NCBI GenBank assembly: GCA_003427395.1
Contig: BFEA01000068.1
Location: 750,817 to 778,282 of the forward strand
From: Chara braunii
Lineage: Eukaryota; Streptophyta; Charophyceae; Charales; Characeae
Reading direction: 5' to 3'
Length of the DNA: 27,466 nt
The translations under genes were made by a program, and so were the position numbers. Below the pieces are notes generated by a model. It was given only the letters and a program-made list of their open reading frames with translations, did not search any database and was not told the origin of the DNA. Shown piece after piece: positions 10,561 to 20,370 of this stretch. The first letter of the stretch is position 1; every line of letters begins with the position of its first letter.

Positions 10561-10894
10561 TGAAATGGGAGGCGGAAGGACAAGTTTCATCATTCTTCCG
10601 ACTTTAATAATCTTTGAAGTTGGGATGTGCGTAGTGCCATGGAACTGGAGTCTGACACCATGATGGATCTATTGCAACATAAAGTGAGAATATCGTCTAG
10701 AAGACGAAGGGAGTAAAATAGACAAATTGGAGAAATGTGTTGAGGGAGAAACGACAAAAAAGTTATCAGGATTTCTTAGCTATGATGTATGCTCTTGGAA
10801 AGCAAAGGTAGCAAGGCGAAGATCGATAGTTGAGAGAGGAGCTTGAAAATTTGGGAGGATGATTCAGATAGATGGGATGGAAAAAAAAAACGGA

Positions 10895-12130
10895 CTATTG
10901 GGAGGTTTTGGCAGAATCAACAGCTAAAGTTCGAGATTGGTGAAGTAGCTTGTGGTCATAGTTTTGGTGAGACTTCTTGGTTGATCGGTAGTAATTATAT
11001 CCACGGTTCTTGTTATCTTCGAAATATCGATTGGATGAAGATCTCTTGTCATCTCCGGTTTTGATGTGGTCATCTTTATTTTGATATGATAAAGATTTCG
11101 ATTATGGAATTCCCAATTTGCAAGATAAATAAGATAATAGATAAAATCCTCAATATGAATTGCGTGGACCTATTGAAAGCCCGAGACCGATAATTATACA
11201 GTCGGGCGCTGAACCTTTGCTTACCTGTGGGCATCACGTCTAACAAGACTCATGCAAAAATTATATTAAGACTTCATGATAGGTACAACTTTGTCCATGC
11301 CTTTTTTTCTTGCCCTATCAAGTAGTTGTTTTAAAGTCTTTGTGACGAGCGGTTCAACGCAGTCCATAGCTGTTGATGCCACTATTGAAATGAAGTTGGA
11401 AGCGAATGCTTTGCTGATGGGATAATAAGAATAGTTCATGTTGATGGTAAGGGAATGGATGTAGGCTTCAATGTGCGAATAATAGTAGAGGGAAACAAAC
11501 ATTGTCTTCTAGGCTGACAATTCCTTGTACGTAGGTTGAGATTTGCCGTTGAGCTTCTAATGGATGCCATCCATCTCCGATTGAAGTTTTTGGTAAAGTT
11601 GATTAAAAAATGTGTTTTTCTCTTGCTTCTTAATGAGTTGATTCTTAAGTTACTTGATCGGGAGGCGACTTTCCTCCAATTTGAGTGTCATTTGCTACTT
11701 GAATTGCTCGAATGCCACAATGGTAGTTTGAGGAAGTTGCACAAAAGATGATGATGGGGTGTCCGAATGCGGGAGGGGGAGGTGAGGAGGGAGGGTGTTG
11801 ATGATCAGAGAAGGTGGGGTGCTTGGAGGTGGAGGTTGGGAGCGAGGCGAGGGTAGGGGACTTTTTAATTTAATAGTGTGGACATGCAACCTATGCATTT
11901 TTTTCGTTGTAAGTGTCTAAACGTTGAAGAGGAGTTCATTAAGGTTTTGTGAAAGGGGATTGACGCAGTCGATAATTTTTGCAGGTGTAAAAACAGGGGG
12001 TAGGATAGGAAAAACAACATAGATATCTGCACCAATGATAGACTGAGGGTTGAATGTAGCGAGGAAAGTATTGAGTCAAGGATCCATCTGCACTGTCAGA
12101 CATTGGGTGAAAACTTGTTTACTTTCTTTT
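10895..12130 (-). pseudogene. gag-like gene of DIRS-like element, decayed
   Basis: One minus-strand frame can be followed from about 12110 to 11266 across internal stops. It reads NTFLATFNPQSIIGADIYVV, then a Pro-rich segment (11860-11740), then a charged, coiled-coil-like segment (KLEESRLPIK, LKNQLIKKQEKN), then AFASNFISIVAS and KQLLDRARKKG. After a frame change, 11074-10895 is basic and Asn/Tyr-rich (RGYNYYRSTKKSH), like a nucleic-acid-binding Gag tail. It lies just upstream of the RT block on the same strand. The Gag assignment rests on position and composition, not on a recognised domain. The 749-bp element starting at 12155 interrupts its upstream part. Confidence 0.55.
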
Positions 12131-12154
12131 TTCCCCCTAGTTCTTTTTTAAAAA

Positions 12155-12903
12155 CTTTAAAGCTAAGTAGCAAATCCGGATATCCGCCAGACCAATTTTA
12201 TCCAGAATTTTCAATCCGGATGAAATTTCTGGATTAATTCCGGATATGGAAAATCCGGCCCTGCGCAAAATATATTTTTTTTACCAAAAAAAATTCAAAA
12301 AATCTGAAAACAAATTATGTTGTTCATATCAATGATATGAACACCTTTTGGTTTGAGGCTATCTTTGATTACTCAACAGATATGAAGATAAAAAAATAAA
12401 ACAGAACAAGAAAATAATATTTAGATAAAAAATTATAGAATGAATTAAGCATCCACCCTCTAAGACCCTTTATTCCCTATCTTATCCTCTTTGAACACTT
12501 CCAGGCCCTATCAAGCTTTTCATGAAATAGGAACGTACTTGAGGCTATCTTTGATTACTCAACAGATGTGAAGATAAAAAATAAAACAGAATAAGAAAAT
12601 AATATTTAGATAAAAAATTATAGAATGAATTAAGCATCCCCCCTCTAAACCTCTTTATTCCCTATCTTATCCCCTTTGAACCCTTCCAGGCCCTATCAAG
12701 CTTTTCATGAAATAGGAACGTACTTCTATTGTATTTTGCATGCGCAATATAACTTTTTTTTATTTTATGCCTTTTTTTAATCATCCGGATTTTCGGATGA
12801 TCCTACCCCCCGATCATCCGGCCAGATAATCCGACCACATTATCCGGCCAGATAATCCGACAAGATTATCCGGCCACATAACCCATGCTACCTAGCTTTA
12901 AAG
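12155..12903. mobile_element. 749-bp inverted-repeat DNA element with ATCCGG-rich ends
   Basis: CTTTAAAGCTAAGTAGCA at 12155-12172 is matched in inverted orientation at 12886-12903 with one mismatch. Next to each end lie multiple ATCCGG/CCGGAT motifs (about 12173-12262 on the left, 12780-12876 on the right), as subterminal repeats bound by transposases often do. There is no coding capacity, so it is non-autonomous. It sits inside the gag relic. I see no clear target-site duplication and cannot name the superfamily. Confidence 0.7.
12355..12725. repeat. 185-bp tandem duplication inside the 749-bp element
   Basis: Copy 1 (12355-12540) and copy 2 (12541-12725) both begin GAGGCTATCTTTGATTACTC and end GAAATAGGAACGTACTT. 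They differ at only a handful of positions, so the duplication is fairly recent. Confidence 0.92.
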
Positions 12904-12956
12904 CCAACAATATCTTTATATTGCTATTTCTATCTGTGCGAACCTTTTATCCTTCC

Positions 12957-14640
12957 TTTTTTTTTTTTTTTTTTTTTGTAAGAAAAAAAAGGAGGGGTGT
13001 TCTTTCAATAATTGCTTGAATTATTGTTGTTGTAAAATGATTGGTTTAGTTGAGTGGTTGCTTCGTTGATATGATTTGATTTCTTCCCTTTCTCCCTTTT
13101 TTTTTTTTTTTTAATTTTTATGATTGACTCTGATGTTCTGTTTCTTATGCTTCCATTGTCCCCTNCCCCCCCCCCTTCCTCCTTTCTCCTTTTTTTTCGT
13201 TTTTTTTTTTTTTTGTTGAGCACGAGCTGGGTTTTTCAAATACCGAAATGAGTGAGGATATCAGATTTATTCAGCAATCTTATGAAAATGAAAGTGCAAA
13301 GGAGAAGTGAGGGAATTAATAGGAAAAAAACGAGGAAAAAAAATATAGAAAGTATTGAGAAAATAGGGAAGAAAATTCTATGGAGTGAGTTATAGGGAAA
13401 TAGAAAGAAAGATGATTGTAGATAATCTAAAAGGGATAGAGACAAGGTGCTCAAGAAAAGCCTGGAGGAACTCTTCCATGATTGGTACCCTGCAAAAAAA
13501 ATAAAAAAATGTTGTAAGCATTATGAATGTATCTCTGTTTTAGGATGAACAATCTTTCCTTTCCTTTCTCGTCTATCTTTTTAACACTTACTCATCCTAC
13601 CCTTGTTGCCATGATGCTGATCTCTCATTCGGTGCCCGTAGTATAGCTGAGCCACAAGTTGTAGACTATTTTGAGTAGGGGGTGGCGTATTCAAAACTGG
13701 CGTTCAACCTGGAAATGCCAGGAATGGTGATGCATCAATAATGAAACCATAATTGTCGGCTTTGCTACCTCAAGTCAAACCGAAGGGGGCTAAGATCCTA
13801 CCACTTAGATTTCGAGTGTTCTGGTAAAATTTTTGTGTCAGGATGGAAGTGAGGCGGATTGCCCTCTCCTGAGGGCGAGGTAAATTATAGAATGATGAAT
13901 TAGGTTATGGTTGCCTTGTAACAGATATGATATAGGGTTTCTTTTTCATCCCTCTTTTTTTACTTATTCTTTACGTTGGGAAGTTCACAAAAATCTTGAG
14001 AAATGTAGGTAGTTGTGAAAAGGGAGTGGTTTTTATGTTATGACGTAAAGTAACTATAAAAACTGAATCTGCGGTGGAGGTGACCTAAGCAAGGTAAGGG
14101 GAGAAAAGGGAAGAGGGGGGGGTCCTTGGGGAATCGGCCGACTTCATGAAAATCGCGATTCTAGCGTATCAGCAGAATGGCGGTGTAAATGGGCGAGTCC
14201 ATGTGGTAGGGCGGTGACTATTTAGTTCTAAAGTTCTACCGCAAATTTTTGTTTGTGAAAAGATAAATCGCCCCACCTTTTTTTTTTTTTAGGAGCATTA
14301 GTAATTTTGATATTAAAAAATTGGCGTGGTAGCATTTTAGGTACGTAAGCTGCGACATAGGTTGAGACATGAGATATCCGAACTGCCATGTAGCGGATTG
14401 CAAACAACGGCGAAGTTGTGGCGACAGTCTGATACGCGGTGAGCCTGAAATAGTGATAAGACTTAGTTGTTAGGGTGAGATTCAATGATAAATCTCGGGG
14501 CTGAGTTTTCGAGTAGATGAGACAGATTTTCGGCCAGACTGCCATGGTGCTAATTGATCTTGCCACTGGTGAGTATAATGATATTTGTATGAGGCAGTGA
14601 AGCTCACTTTTCTAAATCATAAAACTAATAATACTTATCT
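12957..14640. other. poly-T tracts and unassigned sequence; no supported gene
   Basis: T runs occur at 12957-12977, 13097-13112 and 14278-14290, with a C-rich stretch holding an ambiguous base at 13165. A minus-strand frame at 14566-14228 is open for 112 codons (it includes MAVWPKICLIYSKTQPRD) and crosses the 14278 T run as poly-Lys near its end. I do not recognise it, and it could be chance or a relic. Nothing else is defensible here. Confidence 0.45.
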
Positions 14641-14649
14641 TTATATTTT

Positions 14650-15528
14650 CTCGTCTTTCCACTTTTTTTTTTTTTTTTTTTTTTTTGCATTGAGTGTTCT
14701 TAGTAACAAGAAAACGTGACACGCCGTGCTGGTTGGATGCATAAGGCAAAGAAAAGAAAATAAATCAATATGGTCATAAAACAACGGGTGCTCTATAATT
14801 GACAGGTGATACGACGTGAAGCAGCTGTATTATTATGATTGCATTAACGTCGTGCCACTTGCGAAAGGAGTGGAGGGGTATGTGTATGCGGGATTTAAAT
14901 TAATATAAACACAAATTGGTTTGATTATTTCACATGAGCAAAACTCACATGACCTTTTTTTTTTTTTTTAATCAAGATGAGATTTTGTTTTTGAAGCATG
15001 CACTGATTTGGTCATTACACAACAAAAGATCCATGCGATGGGTGCGTGGTTATATCTTGGATGAGGTTGCGTGTTAGTCTTGATTGGATGAGACAACAAA
15101 GATGAATATTCCTGATGAGATCGTAGAAACTTATGATACCCTCATTGTTCTTTATCATTCCCCCCTCCTCACCTTTTTTTTTTTTTTTTTTTTAAATTCC
15201 ATATTCGTTGCAAGTTGCGATGTTGAAAGAGATGTATCTGCACCGTATGAAGGTAGAAATTAATTAAGGGGAAGGACCTGTTGGTCATGAACGACTGGGG
15301 TCATACGATTTGACGAGTGATAAGGCGTAAAACATGTGATATAGTCGTGCTAGCGTCGTGTCACTTGCCAAGGGAGTGGAGGGTGTAAAGAAATGACGAT
15401 ACAATTGACATGCGGGTTTCATATCAATAACCATGAGGCAAAGTGTAAAACCAAAAATAGTGAGCATAGAGTGTTAGGTCAGCTAGAAAACTTGCGCAAT
15501 GGGTGCATGAGCCGCAAATTCCTTCTTT

Positions 15529-15587
<59 letters not shown>

Positions 15588-16200
15588 ACGAAGATGAGCT
15601 TAATATAATGAAAACCATCCGGCGCAGACAAGCCTTTTCGTTTAAATGGTCGAGACTTAACAAAATAGTTATTATCCGGATATTAGTCCCTTATGCTGAT
15701 ACCTTTCTCTTTCTCTCCCTTCCCCTCTTTTCCACCAAATGTCTGGGAAAGAGAGGTGAAATCGTGATGTTTAGGTAAATGGCACTTAGACCGACCGATC
15801 ATTAGTAACATCCACATGGTTGTGGAAAAAATATAAGGAAAAACCTGTTGGTCATGAATAACAGGTGTAATACAGTTTGAAAGGTGACAAAGCGCAGCAT
15901 AGGTATGCAATGTTATAGTTGCGTTAGCCTCGTGTCACTTGCCAAAAGGAGTAGAGGGTCCTCACCCTTCTCCTTTTTCTTGCTTTTTGTTTTTAACCAA
16001 ATTGAGATCATATTGAAAAACCATCTTGCGCAGACAAGCCCTTCGTTTGAGTTGACGAGACTTCTTACCCTGACATAGTTCCTCCTGCTGTTGCCCTTTT
16101 CCTCTTTCTCTTTCCCCCCCCTTTCCTCCGAGTGTCTGAGAAAAAGAGGAGAAGCAATGACACATAGACTGACCAATCGTCATTGTTATCCACGTGATCG
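14650..16200. repeat. diverged tandem units of about 500-570 bp, each with a poly-T tract
   Basis: The core CGTGYCACTTGCSAAAGGAG and surrounding bases occur at about 14851, 15357 and 15931. Each follows a TGGTCAT..AAC..GGTG block (14771, 15284, 15850). T runs lie at 14663-14686, 14955-14969, 15174-15193 and 15531-15586 (56 T). CCATC.GGCGCAGACAAGCC at 15615 recurs near 16020. The units are strongly diverged. The poly-T runs could be old poly(A) tails of minus-strand retrocopies. Confidence 0.6.
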
Positions 16201-16208
16201 TGGGGAAG

Positions 16209-17083
16209 TTAGTGAGGAAGGAAAGAGGTATGAGTAGGTGAATGGAAGAGTAAGAGGAAGTAGAAAAAGGAGACGAGTAGAAAAAGAGATACGATGCACA
16301 AAAGGAAGATGTAATCCAGACCCCTGAAGAGACACTGCTTTCTTCTTGCTCGAGGGGTCTTCGGATTGGGAGGGGTTACGAAGGTGGATGGTGGGGCTTG
16401 GGTGTGAGTTAGGTGCGCACGTGAAATTATGAGCAACTCCTGTACAGGGATCGGACTGGTAAGGGAGGGTGGTTTAGACTCGGAGGCATAATGAGAAGAT
16501 CCACAGTAAGGTCTTCTCTTGGAGGTCCTCGAAGGAGAGTCTTCAACCTTCTTCTTCTGCAGCATCTCGATCAGTCTGGTCAAGGAAAGTGAAGATTTGA
16601 GTTGCCGCTTGAAGCTTGATGATAAGTCGCTGTAGTGTCGGCTGCGATGGGTAGGGGGCTTCTCTTAGAAAGGTTGGTGCTGATTGGTACTGGATCCCAG
16701 ATCTGCAGGCTTGCCCTATGAGTAGTCTGAACCAAGGTCAAAACCCTGATTGGACAAGTTAGAGGAGAAAGTGATGAGAGATGTCTGCCTTGATAAGTTG
16801 CTTGAAGAATTCCTTGACGAAGAATGTGAGCGGTGAAATGAATCCTGGTAATCTTCCAAGCGATGAAAGGTTCTCCACTAGGCTCAACAAACCATTCTTG
16901 ACCCTGAATCTTGAGGAGTGGACCTTTACAAAAGCCAAGCAGAGTTAAAAACAGTAGAATAGAATGCCATACTCGTGCGCATGCTGCTCCTTGTAATCCG
17001 CCTGGGTTGCGCTTGCTCTTGATTGCTCCTGAGGAGATAAGAGATTCAGACTGTGAGTCCCGACAAACATAAAGGAGAGGAGG
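16209..17083 (-). pseudogene. unrecognised coding relic, upstream part of DIRS-like element
   Basis: A minus-strand frame is open for 168 codons from 17083 to the stop at 16582-16580 but has no ATG. Its middle, KIQGQEWFVEPSGEPFIAWK then RIHFTAHILRQGILQATYQG, has balanced, protein-like composition unlike the surrounding simple sequence. A second frame on the same strand continues from 16583 to 16209 (Lys/Ser/Pro-rich). A possible splice acceptor or frameshift point lies at CTCCTCAG (about 17034-17027). I do not recognise a domain. Its position between repeat A1 and gag suggests an N-terminal Gag part or an additional element ORF. Confidence 0.4.
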
Positions 17084-17181
17084 TTAGACTAGAAGGAGTG
17101 AGAAAGAAGTTTCATTGCTTGTTCACACAACAAGAAGAAGAAGGAATGCGCCCCATTCTGGAAAGTGCAGAAAGCAGTATC

Positions 17182-17961
17182 TTATACGAACTCGAGGAGA
17201 TCGCTAGTGACGAGATTAGAGTCGTATCTTCTTTCCAAGAAGCTTAACTGCAAGGAGGTGATAGTCGTGGGTAAGATTAAGGGAAGGAAAAAAAAGTGAA
17301 GTGGAAGAAGTGAGGCTGTCGGAGGATCCAATACCAAAATATGCTGGATGTTTTCGTCAACAAAAATTGCCCGGGGGGGAGGAGTTATGGAGGAGCATAG
17401 GGGAGTGGTGAGAGAGGAGAAGACGCTGGCCAGCTGCTCCTCGGAAGGGGTTTCCCGAGATTTAACTGTGAGATTGGAGAGAAAAAAAGAAAGAAGGAGG
17501 GGATCAAATAGTAGTGGGTTGACGGAAGCGAGTGACCCAGAGTGGAAAAAAGACGTACTAGATGGGGATGTGGGTCTGGCGGGTTGGGGGTCCGGAGTCG
17601 GGTTGGCAGCAGGGGGAGGAAGGGGGGGCGATTGGTCTCCAATTCTGCAGGCTGACATGTTCATGGTAAGATATGGGGTGAGAAAGGACGGACTTACCGG
17701 GGGGGGGATAGATAGACAAGGAAGAACTGACCTAAGACCGCTGACTTCTGACCGACTTGAGTGACGATGATGGCGGTGCAACTGACTAATTACGAAACCC
17801 CAGGGACTGCAACCTGAGAGTCCTTTCACCAAATCAAGGCGAGGAAAAATGGACTCTACCTCTGTAGGACCTGACCATTGTGGGGCGTGTGCGCAGGTTT
17901 GCGTTTGTGATGAATGCTGCGAGCAGTCAGGGTCTAGAAGGCGCAGCTCGGGAGGGCTCAC
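17182..17961 (-). pseudogene. proline/serine-rich open frame at the A1 end, probable element coding relic
   Basis: The minus strand is open for 259 codons. Its first third lies inside repeat A1 and is mirrored by a similar reading in A2 (both contain DPDCS.HS.QTQTC and VES.FPRLD). A plausible ATG is in MNMSACRIGDQSPPLPPP (about 17665). The rest is Pro/Ser-rich, then hydrophobic (AIFVDENIQHIL). The same frame continues past its stop at 17182 into DTAFCTFQNGAHS before another stop, so the reading frame was once longer. No domain is recognised. A Gag N-terminus is the best guess. Confidence 0.4.
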
Positions 17962-18295
17962 AAGTTATTGTGGCTGGTCAAGCGCCTGTGACTTATACTG
18001 TCGCAGGACCGGGCAGTGGGACTGGTCGGGCAGCAAGGCCATGCTTCAGCCTGTGTGAGTGTCACATCGAGTCACAATAACCATTGACGGTGAGAGGATG
18101 CCTGTTGGACGTCGATTTAGAAGATTATGAAACTTGAGATGCTTGTAGGCCTTAGATGTAGTAGGTCTGCAGTTGTGATGGGAAGTCCAAAGTGCCAAGA
18201 TCCCAAGACCAGTTCCAAACTGCAAACTTGTTCGCTCTGTTGATGCAGAGCATTGTGGACCGAGGATAGCCACTGCGTTGAACCAGTGGCGTCCA
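17828..18295 (-). repeat. terminal repeat A1 of the DIRS-like element
   Basis: This is the direct-repeat partner of 6735-7195. Similarity begins at CCAAATCAAGGCG and ends at GGCGTCCAC, with CATCGAGTCACAATAACC and TCCCAAGACCAGTTCCAAAC among the shared blocks. Beyond 18295 the two loci are unrelated, so this marks the element's outer end on the gag side. Confidence 0.72.
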
Positions 18296-18570
18296 CTTAG
18301 TGTGCAACCGAAAGTGTCAATGCTCCCGCCCACCCTCTATTCTCCCGGGCCTGCCGACCTGCAGACTCACCTCTTTGCGATCAGGCGTCATCAGCGGACT
18401 ACTCTTTTTCTTTTTTATCTGGATTGGTACAGTGTAATGGCAGAACGCGAGTTAAAAAACATGTGAGGTGAGAAAACCATATATGGCTGTCCCCTGATGA
18501 GGAGAAGGCAGATTAGAAAACAAAATAAAATAAAATAAAATAAAAGAATAAAAAAGTAAACAGTTCATAC
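18296..18570. other. right flank with AAAAT microsatellite
   Basis: There is no gene. An AAAAT/AAATA pentamer run occupies about 18519-18556. Confidence 0.7.
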
Positions 18571-18902
18571 GAGGCCGGGGACCTCACAATTCAACCCCTG
18601 TGGAGTTATCCTGACAGCATCTTGAGAAAGAATTTTCAAGAGTTGCCGTGCCGCCACACCACCTCTTGAGAGGTTGGATCGGAAAAAAACTTCAAGCGCT
18701 GTCAGAAATCCCCGCCTGCAACACTCGATATGTCAAGAGGCCGGGGACCTCACAATTCAACCCCTGTGGAGTTATCCTGACAGCATCTTGAGAAAGAATT
18801 TTCAAGAGTTGCCGTGCCGCCACACCACCTCTTGAGAGGTTGGATCGGAAAAAAACTTCAAGCGCTGTCAGAAATCCCCGCCTGCAACACTCGATATGTC
18901 AA
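18571..18902. repeat. perfect 166-bp tandem duplication
   Basis: Copies at 18571-18736 and 18737-18902 both start GAGGCCGGGGACCTCACAAT and end CACTCGATATGTCAA. By eye they are identical, which implies a very recent event or an assembly artefact. The unit itself contains several TCAAGAG/CTCTTGA motifs belonging to the palindromic cluster. Confidence 0.93.
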
Positions 18903-19238
18903 GCGTCCTCGGCCCGGTGGTCGACGGATGCTTGATTCTCAAGAGCTGTCAGGTCTTCAATTCTGACAGTGGTCAGTGATTTCGGCCTCCGCTTTCAAGA
19001 GTCTACTCTTGTGATTTCGGCCACCGGGTCCGTCCCAGGCCGCCGGTTAGCAATCCTCATGAGTAGGCCTCCTCGCCACACACAACTCTTGAAAGTCCTC
19101 CAGCGGTCGGGGCCTTTTCTCAAGAGTCCCTTTGTCAAGAGGTCTGTGTGGCGAAGAGCCCGAAACTCTTGAAACACGGACTCTTGAGAAAATCTGACAA
19201 CTCTTGAGACATTTCCCGTTTTCAAGAGTGGTGTGGCG
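18652..19238. mobile_element. palindromic element cluster built on CTCTTGA motifs
   Basis: CGCCACACCAC (18652-18662, repeated at 18818) pairs with GTGGTGTGGCG at 19228-19238, each followed inward by CTCTTGA/TCAAGAG. A smaller nested pair lies at about 19073-19095 and 19133-19156 (CTCGCCACAC.. with ..GTGTGGCGAAG). A short perfect hairpin, CAAGAGT-CT-ACTCTTG, is at 18996-19011. CTGACA/TGTCAG accompanies many of the CTCTTGA copies. The same outer motif ends the small elements at 24325 and 26622, so these probably share an inverted-repeat family. Confidence 0.6.
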
Positions 19239-19640
19239 AGGCCCTCAGCCAGTTTTGCTTACTGTCTGGGCACACCAGAACCAGCCACATTATCATTATC
19301 AGAAGAAATTCACCACAGGCCAAACTTAAAAATAAATGTCAAAAAAAAAAAAAAAAAAAAAAAAAAGTCGAGTGCACATTCCAGCAAAAGTCGGAAAATG
19401 CAGACGGCATTTTTCACATTTGACGATTGACGCAGAGTGGCCTTCACTCCTCCACCGTCGAGCTGTGCAACTCCCTTAGGCTGATGTCAAACCGGGAGTA
19501 GAAGTTGAGTCCATCTTTCCCCTAAAAGTGGAAACATTCACGTGCTGTTTCCACAATTTGACGACCGGTGCGCCGAAGGCGTTGCTGAAGCGTCAGTCCG
19601 TGGCATTAGAAAAAAGAAAAGGGAAAAAAAAAACAAAAAA
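19239..19640. other. no recognised gene; poly-A run
   Basis: A run of 26 A lies at 19341-19366. Two loosely similar stretches end in CACATTTGACGA (about 19411) and CCACAATTTGACGA (about 19550). Nothing codes recognisably. Confidence 0.6.
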
Positions 19641-20024
19641 CAAAACAGAACAACTGTGGCAAATGACTTTGACCGGTCAAAAACAACCGTGGCAAATGTC
19701 TTTGACCGGTCAAATCGAGCCTAGAAAAGGCGGGAACGGCGGATCTCGGATGTGCGATGTAGATAGGCCGATTGTGGCAGAGGACTCCGACCTGTCAAAA
19801 CGAGCGAAGAAAAGGCGGGAAAGGACGCGGACCGGTCAAATCGACCTTAGAAAAGGCGGGAAGGGAGAATATCCGATGTGACTTGTAGATAGGCCGACTG
19901 TGGCAGATGAGTCCGACCTGTCAAAACGAGCGAAGAAAAGGCGGGAAGGGACGCGGATTCGCCAAATCGACCGTAAAAAAGGCGGGAGGGGAGAATCTCT
20001 GATGTGACTTGTAGACAGGCCGAC
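19640..20024. repeat. 126-bp tandem repeat with E2F-like and TTGACC motifs
   Basis: AGATAGGCCG/AGACAGGCCG recurs at 19761, 19887 and 20013, exactly 126 bases apart. Each unit contains AAAAGGCGGGAA-type sequence twice. GGCGGGAA (reverse complement TTCCCGCC, an E2F-type site) starts at 19729, 19814, 19855 and 19940, with GGCGGGAG at 19981. The perfect palindrome TTTGACCGGTCAAA lies at 19668-19681 and 19701-19714, and a variant near 19829. These are W-box-like half sites in inverted pairs. Factor binding is inferred from consensus only. Confidence 0.75.
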
Positions 20025-20049
20025 GGATCATCAGCAACTAATATAGAGA

Positions 20050-20120
20050 TATGAATATATGAATACATGGGTATATTGATTCTCAGCTATAAATAGGCCG
20101 CAATGCATCAACGGTAGACA
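20050..20120 (+). promoter_or_regulatory. candidate core promoter with TATA box
   Basis: CTATAAATAG places a strong TATAAATA at 20088-20095, directly after the 126-bp array and an AT-rich stretch. A start about 25-30 bases downstream (about 20120) would be expected. The first ATGs (20103 and 20154) open only very short frames. A consensus-like 5' splice site, GTAAGA, lies at 20365-20370, so a noncoding first exon spliced towards the lectin gene 2 kb away is possible but unproven. Confidence 0.45.
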
Positions 20121-20370
20121 CCAGTGCAGGCCGTGGCCTCATTGAAGTGCACATGTTGAGTTCCATATCCACTTAGCTACTCTTCTTACCCATTCAGCCG
20201 GACTATCGGTTCGCTACACTAAGCGAAGAACCACGTGGAGGTGGAGGCTGAAAGAGAAAAATGATGGATTGTCATCAGTGAGGTGAGGAGATGTGTGAGA
20301 GAGAGGGAGAACATGAGCAGCAGAGAAGGACTACTGTGAGCCGACAGAGCTGGACAAGAAGTGGGTAAGA

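Larger units (their letters stand above)
6604..18295 (-). mobile_element. degraded DIRS/kangaroo-like tyrosine-recombinase retrotransposon with split direct repeats
   Basis: Sense strand is minus. Reading from 18295 downward: terminal repeat A1 (17828-18295), a proline-rich unrecognised coding relic (about 17960-16210), later insertions (about 16200-12155), gag relic (about 12130-10895), RT-RNase H-C-terminal domain relic (10560-8734), tyrosine recombinase relic on the opposite strand (8195-8908), B-type repeats (7927-7218), A2 (7195-6735) and B2 (6715-6604). The A1 ... B-A2-B2 order is the split direct repeat known from PAT and kangaroo elements, which move through circular DNA. An inverted recombinase gene recalls, to my knowledge, kangaroo of Volvox. 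All coding parts carry stops or frameshifts, so the element is dead. The boundaries come from where A1/A2 and B2/B similarity ends and are good to perhaps 30 bases. Confidence 0.7.

Noticed and set aside
15393-15778. Open frames crossing the 56-base poly-T
   Set aside because: The frames consist of poly-Phe or poly-Lys from the homopolymer and have no other support.
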